From: Achromobacter pestifer
GTDB taxonomy: Bacteria; Pseudomonadota; Gammaproteobacteria; Burkholderiales; Burkholderiaceae_B
DNA: 64,000 nucleotides
Assembly (NCBI RefSeq): GCF_013267355.1
Contig: NZ_CP053985.1
Span: 5,084,001-5,148,000 of the forward strand
Direction: 5' to 3'
Positions 35,349 to 44,161 of the stretch are shown one piece after another; positions within the stretch are counted from its first letter, which is position 1, and each line of letters opens with the position of its first letter. The notes under the pieces were generated by a model. It was given only the letters and a program-made list of their open reading frames with translations, was not told where the DNA came from and made no database searches. The position numbers and the translations under genes are program-made.

Positions 35349-36305
35349 ATGAGCCTCACAATACGGTCGCTCCAGCACTACGCCGTGCTGGTTGAGGAAA
35401 AGCACTACTCCCGGGCGGCGCAGCGGCTGCATCTGACGCAGTCCGCGCTGACGCGCAGCATCCAGTCGCTGGAAGACTCGCTGGGACTGGTGCTGGTGGA
35501 CCGGGCGTCCACGGGCGTCACGCCCACGCAGGCCGGGCGCATGGTGCTGGAGCGCGCGCAGCGCATCCTGGGAGAAACCCGCGATCTGCGGCGCGAGGCC
35601 GAATTGATCCGCGGCCATGACACGGGCCGCGTGAACCTGGGCGTGGGGGCGTTTCCGGCAGCCGGATTCCTGTCGCCGCTGCTGGTGCGCATCGCGCGCG
35701 AATATCCGGGCCTGAGCGTGCACGTCGAGATCGAGAGCTGGCAGCGCCTGCTGGACAAGCTGCAGCAGGACAAGCTGGATTTCGCGGTGGCCGTGACGCA
35801 CAGCCTGCCGCCGCCCGACGATTTTTCGGTGCGGCCCTTGCCGCCGCAGCATGGCGGCTTGTTCACGCGCGCCGGCCATCCGCTGCAAGGCCTGGGCAAG
35901 CCGCGCCTGCGCGCCGCGCTGGCGCAGTACCGGCTGGCAGCCACCGATCTGCCGCTGCGGGCGCGCGAGTACCTGGCCCGGCTATACCAGGTGGCGCGGC
36001 CGGAAGACCTGCCCATCGCCTTCGAATGCGATAGCGTCGCCACGCTGCGCGAGGTGGCGCTGGGGAGCGACGTAGTGCTGTTCTGCACGCGCGAGGCCAT
36101 CGCGGCCGAACTGGCGCAGGGAGTGCTGCAGCCTCTGCCGCTCTCCTATCCCGCCGCCGGGCCGCTGACCTACAGCGTCATCCACCGCGCGCGCCGCACG
36201 CTGTCTCCGACCGCCGAACGGGTCATCGAACTGGTGCAGGACCTGCTGTCGGGCGCGCCGGCGCCCGGGGCCGCGGGCGCGAAGAAGCGCCCGTCCCGGC
36301 GCTAG
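35349..36305 (+). CDS. LysR-family regulator (CysB/OxyR-like length)
   Basis: A 318-residue LysR regulator with the helix-turn-helix at about 1-62 (LQHYAVLVEEKHYSRAAQRLHLTQSALTRSIQSLED) and an effector domain from 90. It lies divergent from the Bug-aminoacylase genes and presumably regulates them. The ATG at 35349 has no clear Shine-Dalgarno and is preceded by an A-rich stretch (GAAAAATAC). Confidence 0.9.
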   Translation: MSLTIRSLQHYAVLVEEKHYSRAAQRLHLTQSALTRSIQSLEDSLGLVLVDRASTGVTPTQAGRMVLERAQRILGETRDLRREAELIRGHDTGRVNLGVGAFPAAGFLSPLLVRIAREYPGLSVHVEIESWQRLLDKLQQDKLDFAVAVTHSLPPPDDFSVRPLPPQHGGLFTRAGHPLQGLGKPRLRAALAQYRLAATDLPLRAREYLARLYQVARPEDLPIAFECDSVATLREVALGSDVVLFCTREAIAAELAQGVLQPLPLSYPAAGPLTYSVIHRARRTLSPTAERVIELVQDLLSGAPAPGAAGAKKRPSRR

Positions 36306-36356
36306 CGTCCTGTCCGGGCGGCGGCGACTTCGGCGAAGTCCGGCCGCGTCTGGCCC

Positions 36357-36387
36357 TTGACCTCAAGTCGACTTCAAGTGAAAGACT
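36357..36387 (+). promoter_or_regulatory. SoxR-box-like MerR promoter
   Basis: TTGACC (36357-36362) is followed by a 19-base spacer with the perfect palindrome AAGTCGACTT (36366-36375), then a weak -10 (AAGACT, 36382-36387). CCTCAAGT-CG-ACTTCAAG differs from the E. coli SoxR box CCTCAAGTTAACTTGAGG at only a few positions. It aligns over its length with the site at 17674-17704. It should drive the methyltransferase gene. Confidence 0.6.
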
Positions 36388-36465
36388 AGCTGCATTCCGG
36401 CACGAGGCGGACAGGAAATATTCCCTCGCCGCGCGCCATGACTAGCAACCTGGGAGTTCAAGCCT

Positions 36466-37050
36466 ATGTGGGACGAACGTTACGCCGTTGACGAGTACGT
36501 GTATGGAACCGAGCCGAACGCCTTCCTGGCGGAAAACGCCGGCCTGCTTTCCGGGCCGGTGCTCAGCCTGGCCGAAGGGGAGGGACGCAACGCCGTCTTC
36601 CTGGCCTCGCTGGGTCTGGATGTGCTTGGCGTGGACGGCTCCGCTGTCGGACTGGCCAAGGCGCGCAGGCTGGCGGCCGCGAAGGGCGTATCGATCCGCA
36701 CCGAAACGGCGGACTTCGCCGAGTACGAACCGCCGCCGGAATCCTTCGGCGCGGTGGTGTCGATCTTTGCCCACACGCCCAGCCACGTGCGCAGGAGGCT
36801 GCACCGCCTGGCGGAACTGTCCCTCCAGCCAGGCGGCATCATCCTGTTGGAGGCATACCGGAAGGCGCAGTTCGGCCGGGGCACGGGCGGGCCTCCGGAT
36901 CCGGACATGCTCATGGCGCGCGCGGACCTGGAGCAGGACTTTCTGAATTGCCAGGTGCTGCTTTCGCGGGAAATCGAACGCGACGTGGTCGAGGGAATAT
37001 TCCACACGGGGCCGGCATGCGTGGTGCAGTTCATCGCCAGAAAGAAGTGA
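36466..37050 (+). CDS. TehB-like SAM-dependent methyltransferase
   Basis: A 194-residue class I methyltransferase beginning MWDERYAVDEYVYGTEPNAFL, a pattern of the tellurite-resistance TehB group. The SAM motif is in VLSLAEGEGRNAVFLASLGLDVLGVDGS (LAEGEGRN), with the post-motif near VVSIFAHTPSHVRRR. GGGAG lies 9 bases upstream. The MerR-type promoter suggests induction by a metal or redox stress. The substrate may be tellurite, a thiol or another small molecule. Confidence 0.87.
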   Translation: MWDERYAVDEYVYGTEPNAFLAENAGLLSGPVLSLAEGEGRNAVFLASLGLDVLGVDGSAVGLAKARRLAAAKGVSIRTETADFAEYEPPPESFGAVVSIFAHTPSHVRRRLHRLAELSLQPGGIILLEAYRKAQFGRGTGGPPDPDMLMARADLEQDFLNCQVLLSREIERDVVEGIFHTGPACVVQFIARKK

Positions 37051-37073
37051 GGGCGGGCGGCCAGGCCCGTCCC

Positions 37074-37520
37074 TCAATCGGGAATCTCCGGTTCGACCAG
37101 CCGCATCAGTTGCGCCAGCGACTCCTGCCAGCCCAGATAGCACATCTCCGGGGGTATCGCCGCCGGTATGCCTTCCTGCACGATGCTGACCTCCGTGCCG
37201 CAGGCGACCTGCCGCAGCGTAACGGTGGTCTGCATGCGGCCGGGCAGGTTCGGGTCGTCGAACTGGTCCGAGTAGCGGATCTTCTGGCCCGGCGCCAGTT
37301 CCAGGTATTCGCCGCCGAAGTTGTGGCTGTGGCCCGTGCCGAAGTTGCGGAACGACATCTTGTGCATGCCGCCGACCTTGGCGTCCAGTTGATGCACCTG
37401 GCAGGTGTAGCCGTAAGGAGGGAGCCAGCGCGCGATCGCGTCGGGCTCCAGGAAAGCCCGATAGATGCGTTCGGCCGGCGCGCGCATTACGCGGTGCAGG
37501 GTTACGGTTCCGGTAGTCAT
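37074..37520 (-). CDS. SRPBCC/AHSA1-family protein
   Basis: A 148-residue Bet v 1-fold protein of the Aha1 type with VTLHRVMRAPAERIYRAFLEPDAIARWLPPYGY and the closing GWQESLAQLMRLVEPE. A start at 37520 gives the usual first beta strand; an upstream TTG or ATG would add unrelated residues. Such proteins bind hydrophobic ligands; the role is unknown. It is convergent with the methyltransferase. Confidence 0.87.
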   Translation of the reverse strand: MTTGTVTLHRVMRAPAERIYRAFLEPDAIARWLPPYGYTCQVHQLDAKVGGMHKMSFRNFGTGHSHNFGGEYLELAPGQKIRYSDQFDDPNLPGRMQTTVTLRQVACGTEVSIVQEGIPAAIPPEMCYLGWQESLAQLMRLVEPEIPD

Positions 37521-37655
37521 GGTGAGTCCGCCTTTCAGGAAAGTTGTGCGTACTGACACGACGTACGAGTTGACCGCAAATCGACAGCCGGAATCCTGGG
37601 GGAAACCCTTAAATAGCACCTCTGGACACGATTTGGTCCGGACTGATGCGGCCCT

Positions 37656-37910
37656 TTATTCGATGGGCTCGCGCATCACCAGCACGGCGATCGTGTGGTT
37701 TTTCCAGAACACCTGGTGGATGCGGGGCGCCAGCACACGCAGTTCCTCGGGGCCCGTGTCGTCGAACGTCACCAGGACGGCCGGCCGCTCCCCCTCGCTC
37801 GGGACGCGTTGGATGCGGTCGAAGGACGGAAAGCCGTACTTCATGAGAAAACTCCGGATGTCCTCGTCGGAGGTGCTTTCTTCCACGTGGTTCATCAGCA
37901 GGGCGGCCAT
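37656..37910 (-). CDS. Small RRM-like RNA-binding protein
   Basis: An 84-residue protein with the beta-alpha-beta-beta-alpha-beta order of an RNA recognition motif: AALLMNHVEE, SDEDIRSFLMKYGF, RIQRVPSE, PAVLVTFDD, a helix, and TIAVLVMREP. The aromatic RNP residues of classical RRMs are not obvious. AAGGAG precedes the ATG. It lies 43 bases after the PPK2 gene on the same strand, probably one transcript. Confidence 0.65.
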   Translation of the reverse strand: MAALLMNHVEESTSDEDIRSFLMKYGFPSFDRIQRVPSEGERPAVLVTFDDTGPEELRVLAPRIHQVFWKNHTIAVLVMREPIE

Positions 37911-37953
37911 GATCGTTCTCCTTGGAAGTCTGCGGGCGTCAGAGGCGCGACGC

Positions 37954-38775
37954 TCAGAATTTGGCTGGGACCATGCGCAAGGGGTGTCCCGGATCGCGGT
38001 AGCCGCCGGCTTTCTGCCGCTTGGGCAGCTTCACCTTGGCCCGCGGCATGCGCTTGTACGGAATGTGGGCGAGCAGGTGGCTGATGATGTTCAGGCGCAC
38101 CTTTTTCTTGTCGTCCGACTGCGCGACGAACCAGGGCGACACGCTGGTGTCCGTTGCGGCGAACATGTCGTCGCGGGCGCGCGAGTAGTCGTACCAGCGG
38201 CTGTACGAATCCAGGTCCATCTTGGTCAGCTTCCAGATCTTGCGCTCGTCGTTGATGCGGGCCTGAAGCCGGCGGGTCTGTTCCTCTTCGCTGACTTCCA
38301 GCCAGTACTTGAGCAGGATGATGCCCGAGCCCACGATGGCCCGCTCGACCAGCGGCACGCCTTTCAGGAAGATCCTGACGTCGTCCTTGGTGCAGAACCC
38401 CATGACCCGTTCGACGCCGGCCCGGTTGTACCAGCTGCGGTCAAAGATCACGACCTCGCCTGCCGCCGGCAGGTAGGGCAGGTAGCGCTGCATGTACATC
38501 TGGGTCTTTTCGCGGTCCGAGGGGGCGGGCAGGGCGATCACGCGGAACACGCGCGGGCTGACGCGCTCGGTGATGGCCTTGATCGTTCCGCCCTTGCCGG
38601 CGCCGTCGCGTCCCTCGAAAATTATGCAGACCTTGGCCCCCGTCTGGCTGACCCATTCCTGGAGCTTGACCAGCTCTACATGCAGCCGGGCCAGTTCCTC
38701 GGCGTATTGCTTCCCCGAAAGCTTGGCTTGCGCCGGCTGCTTGTCCTCTGCTGCTGCCTTCTTCTGAGCGTTCAT
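37954..38775 (-). CDS. ppk2: Polyphosphate kinase 2
   Basis: A 273-residue class I PPK2, which uses polyphosphate to phosphorylate nucleoside diphosphates such as GDP or ADP. The Walker A loop is in IFEGRDGAGKGGTIKAI, Walker B in VIFDRSWYNRAGVERVMGFC, with the lid module following. The length and single kinase domain indicate class I or III rather than the two-domain class II. GGAG lies upstream of the ATG at 38775. Confidence 0.93.
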   Translation of the reverse strand: MNAQKKAAAEDKQPAQAKLSGKQYAEELARLHVELVKLQEWVSQTGAKVCIIFEGRDGAGKGGTIKAITERVSPRVFRVIALPAPSDREKTQMYMQRYLPYLPAAGEVVIFDRSWYNRAGVERVMGFCTKDDVRIFLKGVPLVERAIVGSGIILLKYWLEVSEEEQTRRLQARINDERKIWKLTKMDLDSYSRWYDYSRARDDMFAATDTSVSPWFVAQSDDKKKVRLNIISHLLAHIPYKRMPRAKVKLPKRQKAGGYRDPGHPLRMVPAKF

Positions 38776-38833
38776 GATGGCACTCCAGAATATGCTGCGG
38801 GGTAACGGGCGGAACGTTCGAATTTTTTACTGT

Positions 38834-38973
38834 AGCGCCGACCGTCGGCGCTTGTACACAAGCAGACCGCAGCAGTGCGTTTTATCTAGTGCTTGCTCCG
38901 CATCGAGCCTCTGGCGAGAAGCGGAAAAGACCAATAGAATCAACCGGCACACAGCGCTCCGACAGGGTCGGAG
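38834..38973. promoter_or_regulatory. PPK2/efflux divergent region with two hairpins
   Basis: AGCGCCGA-CCG-TCGGCGCT (38834-38852) and CTCCGAC-AGG-GTCGGAG (38957-38973) are perfect short inverted repeats in the 246-base gap. TAGAAT at 38935-38940 is a good -10 candidate for the efflux operon, with the second hairpin in its leader. The function of either hairpin is not clear. Confidence 0.4.
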
Positions 38974-39021
38974 TTGCGTCGTGGACCATGGCGGTTAGGC
39001 TCTAAACGGACCCGATACCCG

Positions 39022-40569
39022 ATGTCGCGGCTGACCTGTTCGAATCGGCTGTTGCTTGTCGGCATTCTGTGCCTGGGCGGCTGCATGCGTGTCGGGCCGG
39101 ATTTCGAACCCCAGCGCACCGGTTGGGCCGCGGACTGGAGCACTCCCGCGCTGCAACAGGCCAGCCTCCAGTTGCTGCAGCCGGACGCCCGGCAGTGGTG
39201 GCGGATCTTCGGCGATCCCGTCCTGGAAGCCCTGATCGTGCAGGCCGACGCGAACAACGCGGGCCTGCGCATCGCGGGCCTGCGCATCATGGAAGCCCGC
39301 GCGCAGCTTGGCATCGCTCAAAGCGGCCGCTATCCGCAAACTCAGGTGGTCGGGGCGAACGCGCTGTATCAGCACCGGTCCTCGCGCTCGGCCGAAGGCA
39401 ATCCGCGTCCCAGCAGCTTCTGGCAATACAGCGCCGGCTTCGACATAGGCTGGGAGCTGGACTTCTGGGGGCGGTTCAGCCGCGCCATCGAGTCGGCCGA
39501 TGCCCTGTACTTCGAGGCCCAGGCCAATCGCGACGATGTGCTGGTGCTGCTGCATGCGCAGGTGGCGCAGACCTATTACTCCCTGCGCACCACCGAGGCG
39601 CGGCTGCGGATCGCCCGCGACAACGCCGCCATCCAGAAACGCAGCTACGAGATCACGCAAAAGCTGTTCCGCAGCGGCGAGACCGACGAGCTGGACCTGC
39701 AGCAGGCCCGCACGCAGTACCTGAGCACCCTGGGCACCATCCCCGAATTCGAAAGCCAGATCATGCGCACCCGCAATGCCCTGGCGGTCCTGGTCGGACG
39801 TCCGCCCGGCCCCATGCCGGAGCTGGATGACAAGACGGCGGTGGTGCCGCTGATCGACCGGGCTGTGCTGCAGGACGTGCCGGCCAATCTGCTGTTGCGC
39901 CGTCCCGACATCCGTGCGGCTGAATTGCGCATCGCCGCGCAGTCGGCGCAGGTGGGCGTGGCCGCGGCTGACCTCTATCCCTCCCTGACGCTGCTGGGCA
40001 GCATCGCCTGGTCCGCCACGTCGCTGGCGGGCACGGCGGGCGGCGCGGCGTTGCTGGCGGGGCCCGCCCTCAGCTGGAACGTGTTCGACCACGGCCGCCT
40101 GCAGAACAACGTGCGGGTGCAGGACGCGCGGCTGCAGCAGTTGATCGTGGCCTACCAGGACGACGTCCGGCAGGCCGCGCGCGAGGCCGACGACGCGGCC
40201 AGCGGCCTGATCAAGGCGCTGGAGCGTGACGGCATCCTGCAGCAGTCGTCGCAGGCCGCGGGGCGTTCGCTCACGCTGGCCAACGCGCTCTACCGGGAAG
40301 GCTATACCGATTTCCAGCGGGTGCTGGACGCGCAGCAGGCGCTGGCGGTCCAGCAGGACGCCTACGTCGTGAACCGGGGCGGCGCGGTGGGCGACCTCAT
40401 CGCCTTGTACAAGGCCCTGGGCGGCGGCTGGTACAGCGCCGAGCCGGTGCTCGACCCGGCGACCCGCGAGCAGATGCGGCAGCGCACCGACTGGGGCGAT
40501 CTGCTGTCCGAGCCGGCGCCTGCTTCGGCCGCCGCCTTGTCCGCGCAAAAGGTGCGAGCCGATGAGTGA
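39022..40569 (+). CDS. Outer-membrane efflux lipoprotein (NodT/OprM family)
   Basis: A 515-residue TolC-like outer-membrane factor. The signal peptide ends in a lipobox, LGGC with Cys22, so the mature protein is lipid-anchored. Two outer-membrane efflux repeats cover about 60-270 and 285-480 (RRPDIRAAELRIAAQSAQVGVAAADLYPSLTL is the usual second-repeat start). It overlaps the adaptor gene by 8 bases and is the first gene of the operon. Confidence 0.92.
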   Translation: MSRLTCSNRLLLVGILCLGGCMRVGPDFEPQRTGWAADWSTPALQQASLQLLQPDARQWWRIFGDPVLEALIVQADANNAGLRIAGLRIMEARAQLGIAQSGRYPQTQVVGANALYQHRSSRSAEGNPRPSSFWQYSAGFDIGWELDFWGRFSRAIESADALYFEAQANRDDVLVLLHAQVAQTYYSLRTTEARLRIARDNAAIQKRSYEITQKLFRSGETDELDLQQARTQYLSTLGTIPEFESQIMRTRNALAVLVGRPPGPMPELDDKTAVVPLIDRAVLQDVPANLLLRRPDIRAAELRIAAQSAQVGVAAADLYPSLTLLGSIAWSATSLAGTAGGAALLAGPALSWNVFDHGRLQNNVRVQDARLQQLIVAYQDDVRQAAREADDAASGLIKALERDGILQQSSQAAGRSLTLANALYREGYTDFQRVLDAQQALAVQQDAYVVNRGGAVGDLIALYKALGGGWYSAEPVLDPATREQMRQRTDWGDLLSEPAPASAAALSAQKVRADE

Positions 40570-41668
40570 AACGCCGTCCCCGCCCGCCGCACCCGCGCCG
40601 GATCCCGCGAAAAAGGGTGTCCGATGGACCGTTGTGTTCATCGTGCTGAGCCTGGCCTGGTATCTGCTGGCCGACCGCTATACGCCATACACGCAACAGG
40701 CGCGGGTGCAGGCCTTTGTCGTGCCGGTGGCCTCCGAAGTTTCGGGGCGCGTGACCCGGGTGCACGTGCGCAACAACCAGGACGTAGAGGCCGGCGCGGT
40801 GCTGTTCGACGTCGACCCCGAGCAGTACCGGATCGCCGTCGACCGCGCCCGCGCCGACCTGGAGTCCACGCGCAGGCAGATCGGCGCCAGCACCGCGGGC
40901 ATCGATTCGGCGCAGGCGTCGTTGCGCGCCGCGCAGGCCAATGAGCTGAAAGCCCGCCAGGACAGCACCCGGCTCGAACGGCTGTACCGCGAAGACCAGG
41001 GCACCGTCTCGCTGCGCCGCCTGGAAATCGCGCGGGCGAATCTGACGCAGGCCATCAGCCAGGTCGCGGCCGCGCGCGCCGAGGTGCAGCGCGCGCGCGA
41101 ACAGGAGGGCGGCAGCGAGGAAGACAACGCCAAGCTGCGCAGCGCCGCCGCCGCGCTGGAGAAGGCCGAACTGGACCTGGCCAACACCCAGGTGCGGGCC
41201 CGTTCGGCGGGACTGATCACGGACCTGCGCACCGATGCCGGGCAGTTCGCCGCCGCTGGCAACCCGGTCATGACGCTGATCGCCATCCATGACGTCTGGA
41301 TCAGCGCGGAAATGACCGAGAACAACCTGGGCCACGTGGAGCCCGGTACGCCGGTGGCGATCATCCTGGACGCGCTGCCCGGGCAGATCTTCAAGGGCCG
41401 CGTGCGCAGCGTTGGCTACGGCGTCAATGTGGGGCCGGGCACGCCGCCCGGCAGCCTGCCCACGGTGCAGAACAGCCGCGACTGGCTGCGGCCCGCGCAG
41501 CGCTTTCCCGTCATCGTGGAATTCGATCCCGGTGACCTGCCGGCCTTGAGCGGCGTGCGCGTGGGCGGGCAGGCCGAGGTCATGGCGTTTCCCAGTTCCG
41601 GCAATCCGCTCAACCTGCTGGGCCGGGCGTACATGCGGCTGATGAGCTGGCTCTCCTATGCGTACTGA
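40562..41668 (+). CDS. HlyD/EmrA-family periplasmic adaptor
   Basis: A 368-residue membrane fusion protein. The N-terminal membrane segment is about 20-38, the biotinyl-lipoyl half VVPVASEVSGRVTRVHVRNNQDVEAGAVLF follows, then a coiled-coil hairpin (about 95-205), a second lipoyl half (RARSAGLITDLR) and a beta-barrel with VWISAEMTENNLGHVEPG. It resembles AaeA and EmrA. It overlaps the DUF2955 gene by 11 bases. Confidence 0.92.
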   Translation: MSETPSPPAAPAPDPAKKGVRWTVVFIVLSLAWYLLADRYTPYTQQARVQAFVVPVASEVSGRVTRVHVRNNQDVEAGAVLFDVDPEQYRIAVDRARADLESTRRQIGASTAGIDSAQASLRAAQANELKARQDSTRLERLYREDQGTVSLRRLEIARANLTQAISQVAAARAEVQRAREQEGGSEEDNAKLRSAAAALEKAELDLANTQVRARSAGLITDLRTDAGQFAAAGNPVMTLIAIHDVWISAEMTENNLGHVEPGTPVAIILDALPGQIFKGRVRSVGYGVNVGPGTPPGSLPTVQNSRDWLRPAQRFPVIVEFDPGDLPALSGVRVGGQAEVMAFPSSGNPLNLLGRAYMRLMSWLSYAY

Positions 41669-42716
41669 CCCCGATCCCCGCGGACAACGCGCCCTGCGCG
41701 TGGGCGTGGGCACCGCCCTCTGCACGGCCATCAGCTACGGCCTGGACCTGCCCATCCCCATGGTCGCGCCGGTGCTGGGCGTCATGCTGCTGGCATCGAT
41801 GAACCGGCCCCTGTCGTTCAAGAGTGGGCTGGGCCTGATGTTGATGGCGCTGCTCACTACCGCGATCGGCCTGCTGCTGAGTCCCTGGCTGCGCTATTAC
41901 CCCTTGAGCGGCGTGCTGCTCATCGCACTGTGCCTTTACTACGCCTTCCTCCACGGGCTGCGCGGCGGCAACAACCTGCTGTCGACCTTCCTCATCATCG
42001 GCTTGACCATGATTTCCGCGGCCGGCACCGTCGACTTCGCGCTGGCCGCCCTGGTGATCGAAGCGCTGGGCAAAGGGCTGCTGGTCGCGGTCCTGGCGCT
42101 GGGCGGCTGCCATCTGCTGTTCCCCGAGCCAGCGGCCGCGCCCGCGCCGCCCGCGGCGCCGGTCCTGCCGGCGGGCGAGGCCAGCCGCGTGGCCTTGCGC
42201 GCCGCGCTCGTGGTGATGCCGGCCTTCCTGCTGGCGCTGACCGACCCGCTGGGCTACATGCCCATCATCCTGAAGTCGGTCAGCCTGGGGCGGCAAAGCT
42301 GCGTCACCGCCGCCCAGGGCGCGGCGCGCGAATTGCTGGGCTCGACCTTGCTGGGGGGCGCCTTGGCCGTCGTCTTCTGGTGCGCCCTGAGCCTGTTCGT
42401 GAACCTGTGGATGTTCTTTCTCTGGACGCTGCTGTTCGCCCTCGTGGCCGCGCGCAAGCTCTACCGGCTGAGCCCGACCCGGCACCCGCCCAGCTTCTGG
42501 CTGAACACGCTGGTGACGCTCGTCATCCTGCTGGGCCAGTCGGTGCAGGACAGCGCCGCGGGCAAGGACGTCTACACCGCCTTCGCGGTGCGCATGGGCT
42601 TGTTCATCGGCGTCACGCTCTATGCCTGCCTGATGCTGCGCCTGCTCGAATCGCGGGCGCCAGGCAGCCAGGAGCGCCGACGGAATCCTTCAACCGCAGT
42701 CCCCTCAGACGCTTGA
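41658..42716 (+). CDS. DUF2955 inner-membrane transporter (FUSC/AaeB-related)
   Basis: A 352-residue protein with about ten membrane helices in two sets separated by an Ala/Pro-rich linker (near 155-172). It fits DUF2955, a family I place near the FUSC/aromatic-acid-exporter group by layout. With an adaptor and outer-membrane factor in the same operon it is the likely pump. It lacks RND, MFS and ABC motifs. Energy source and substrate are unknown. Confidence 0.8.
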   Translation: MRTDPDPRGQRALRVGVGTALCTAISYGLDLPIPMVAPVLGVMLLASMNRPLSFKSGLGLMLMALLTTAIGLLLSPWLRYYPLSGVLLIALCLYYAFLHGLRGGNNLLSTFLIIGLTMISAAGTVDFALAALVIEALGKGLLVAVLALGGCHLLFPEPAAAPAPPAAPVLPAGEASRVALRAALVVMPAFLLALTDPLGYMPIILKSVSLGRQSCVTAAQGAARELLGSTLLGGALAVVFWCALSLFVNLWMFFLWTLLFALVAARKLYRLSPTRHPPSFWLNTLVTLVILLGQSVQDSAAGKDVYTAFAVRMGLFIGVTLYACLMLRLLESRAPGSQERRRNPSTAVPSDA

Positions 42717-42730
42717 ATCAGGAGGCAACC

Positions 42731-43228
42731 ATGTCATTGCCAGACGAACCGGCCCCACCCTCGCCCTCGGCGGGGTGGCGCTTCAAATGCGGAATCGGAT
42801 TGTTCATCATTGCCTTCGCCCTGTGGTTCCTCATCCCGGTGGCGGGCTACATGGATGTGCCGGGTCCGCGCATCGCCGCGCTGACCGGCACCATCTTCAT
42901 CGCCAACAAAGTCTTGCTGTTGAGCTGCATCGCCGTCATGGGCAAGGAGGGCTTCCAGCGGCTCAAGTCCATCGTGTTCGGCCACGCCAAGAAACTCGCT
43001 CCCGTGCAGAAAGTCGGCCCCGTGCGCCATGCCATCGGCCTGGTCATGTTCTTCCTGCCCATCCTGACCTCGGTGCTGGAACCCTACATCGACGAAATGT
43101 GGCCGGGCCTGCGGCCCAACCTGTGGCAAGCGCAGCTGGCTGGGGACATCATGCTGATCGCCAGTTTCTTCGTGTTGGGCGGGGATTTCTGGAGCAAGCT
43201 GCGGGCGCTGTTCGTGCGCACGGCATAG
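42731..43228 (+). CDS. Transporter-suffix-domain membrane protein
   Basis: A 165-residue membrane protein with four helices (about 18-40, 48-72, 100-122, 136-158) and a proline-rich N-terminus. It resembles the small proteins named for a transporter suffix domain. A strong AGGAGG precedes the ATG, and it lies 14 bases after the DUF2955 gene. A subunit or accessory of the efflux system is likely (inference). Confidence 0.75.
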   Translation: MSLPDEPAPPSPSAGWRFKCGIGLFIIAFALWFLIPVAGYMDVPGPRIAALTGTIFIANKVLLLSCIAVMGKEGFQRLKSIVFGHAKKLAPVQKVGPVRHAIGLVMFFLPILTSVLEPYIDEMWPGLRPNLWQAQLAGDIMLIASFFVLGGDFWSKLRALFVRTA

Positions 43229-43249
43229 CGGGGAGGGCGTCACGATCCG

Positions 43250-43279
43250 AGCCGGCATTTTCATAGGAAAATGCCGGCT
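43250..43279 (+). terminator. Terminator-like hairpin after the efflux operon
   Basis: AGCCGGCATTTTC (43250-43262) pairs perfectly with GAAAATGCCGGCT (43267-43279) around ATAG. The stem is 13 base pairs. The T-tract is short. It lies 21 bases after the operon's last stop and is the probable transcript end. Confidence 0.7.
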
Positions 43280-43323
43280 TGCGCTTTGCGCGCGCCACCT
43301 CAGCCACCCACCAGGAACCCGCC

Positions 43324-44112
43324 ATGCAGCAACTCGATATCTATCAGGTAGACGCTTTCACCGCCGCGCCCTTCGGCGGCAATCCCGCCGCGGTGGTGCC
43401 GCTGCAGGCGTGGCTGCCGGACGCGACGCTGCAGCGCATCGCCGAAGAGAACAATCTGTCGGAGACCGCCTATTTCGTGCGCAAGGGCGATGCTTACGAA
43501 CTGCGCTGGTTCACGCCCGCGGTCGAGGTCGACCTGTGCGGCCATGCCACGTTGGCCTCGGCCTGGGTGCTGTTCGAGCAATTGGGCGCAAAGGAAGACG
43601 TGCTGCGGTTCGCCACGCGCAGCGGCGAACTGCAGGTGCGCCGCGCGGGCGACCGGCTGGCCATGGATTTCCCGGCCAAGCAGCCCGCAGCCCAGGAGAT
43701 CCCGCCGGGTCTGCTGCAGGCGCTGGGCCTGCCGGGCGCGCAGGCGCTCTACCAGACGGACGACTATCTGGTGGTGATCGATGACGAAGCGCTGATCGAT
43801 GCCCTGAAGCCGGACTTCGCCGCGCTGGCGGCCTTCGACGTGCGCGGCGTGGCGGTGACGGCGCCGTCGGCGCAATTCGATTTCGTGTCGCGCTGGTTCG
43901 GGCCGCGCGTGGGCGTGAACGAGGATCCGGTGACCGGATCGGCGCATACCTCGCTGGCGCCGTACTGGGCTCAGCGCCTGGGCAAGCGCAGCCTGAGCGC
44001 GCAGCAGGGCGGGGCGCGCAAGGGCCAGCTGCATTGCGAGGTGCTGGACAACGGCCGCGTGATCATCAGCGGCCAGGCGGCGCTGTACATGCGCGGCGCG
44101 ATCTACATCTGA
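43324..44112 (+). CDS. PhzF-family isomerase/epimerase
   Basis: A 262-residue PhzF-fold protein. It starts QLDIYQVDAFTAAPFGGNPAAVV, carries the catalytic Glu in IAEENNLSETAYF, the CGHATLASA motif and the second-half GVNEDPVTGSAHTSLAPYW. Members are isomerases of small metabolites; the specific substrate is unknown and there are no phenazine genes here. The start is the ATG at 43324. Confidence 0.9.
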   Translation: MQQLDIYQVDAFTAAPFGGNPAAVVPLQAWLPDATLQRIAEENNLSETAYFVRKGDAYELRWFTPAVEVDLCGHATLASAWVLFEQLGAKEDVLRFATRSGELQVRRAGDRLAMDFPAKQPAAQEIPPGLLQALGLPGAQALYQTDDYLVVIDDEALIDALKPDFAALAAFDVRGVAVTAPSAQFDFVSRWFGPRVGVNEDPVTGSAHTSLAPYWAQRLGKRSLSAQQGGARKGQLHCEVLDNGRVIISGQAALYMRGAIYI

Positions 44113-44161
44113 GGCCGGGCGGGCAGCCGCCCGCGCGCGCTGCGGCGTAACAAAAGAGAGA

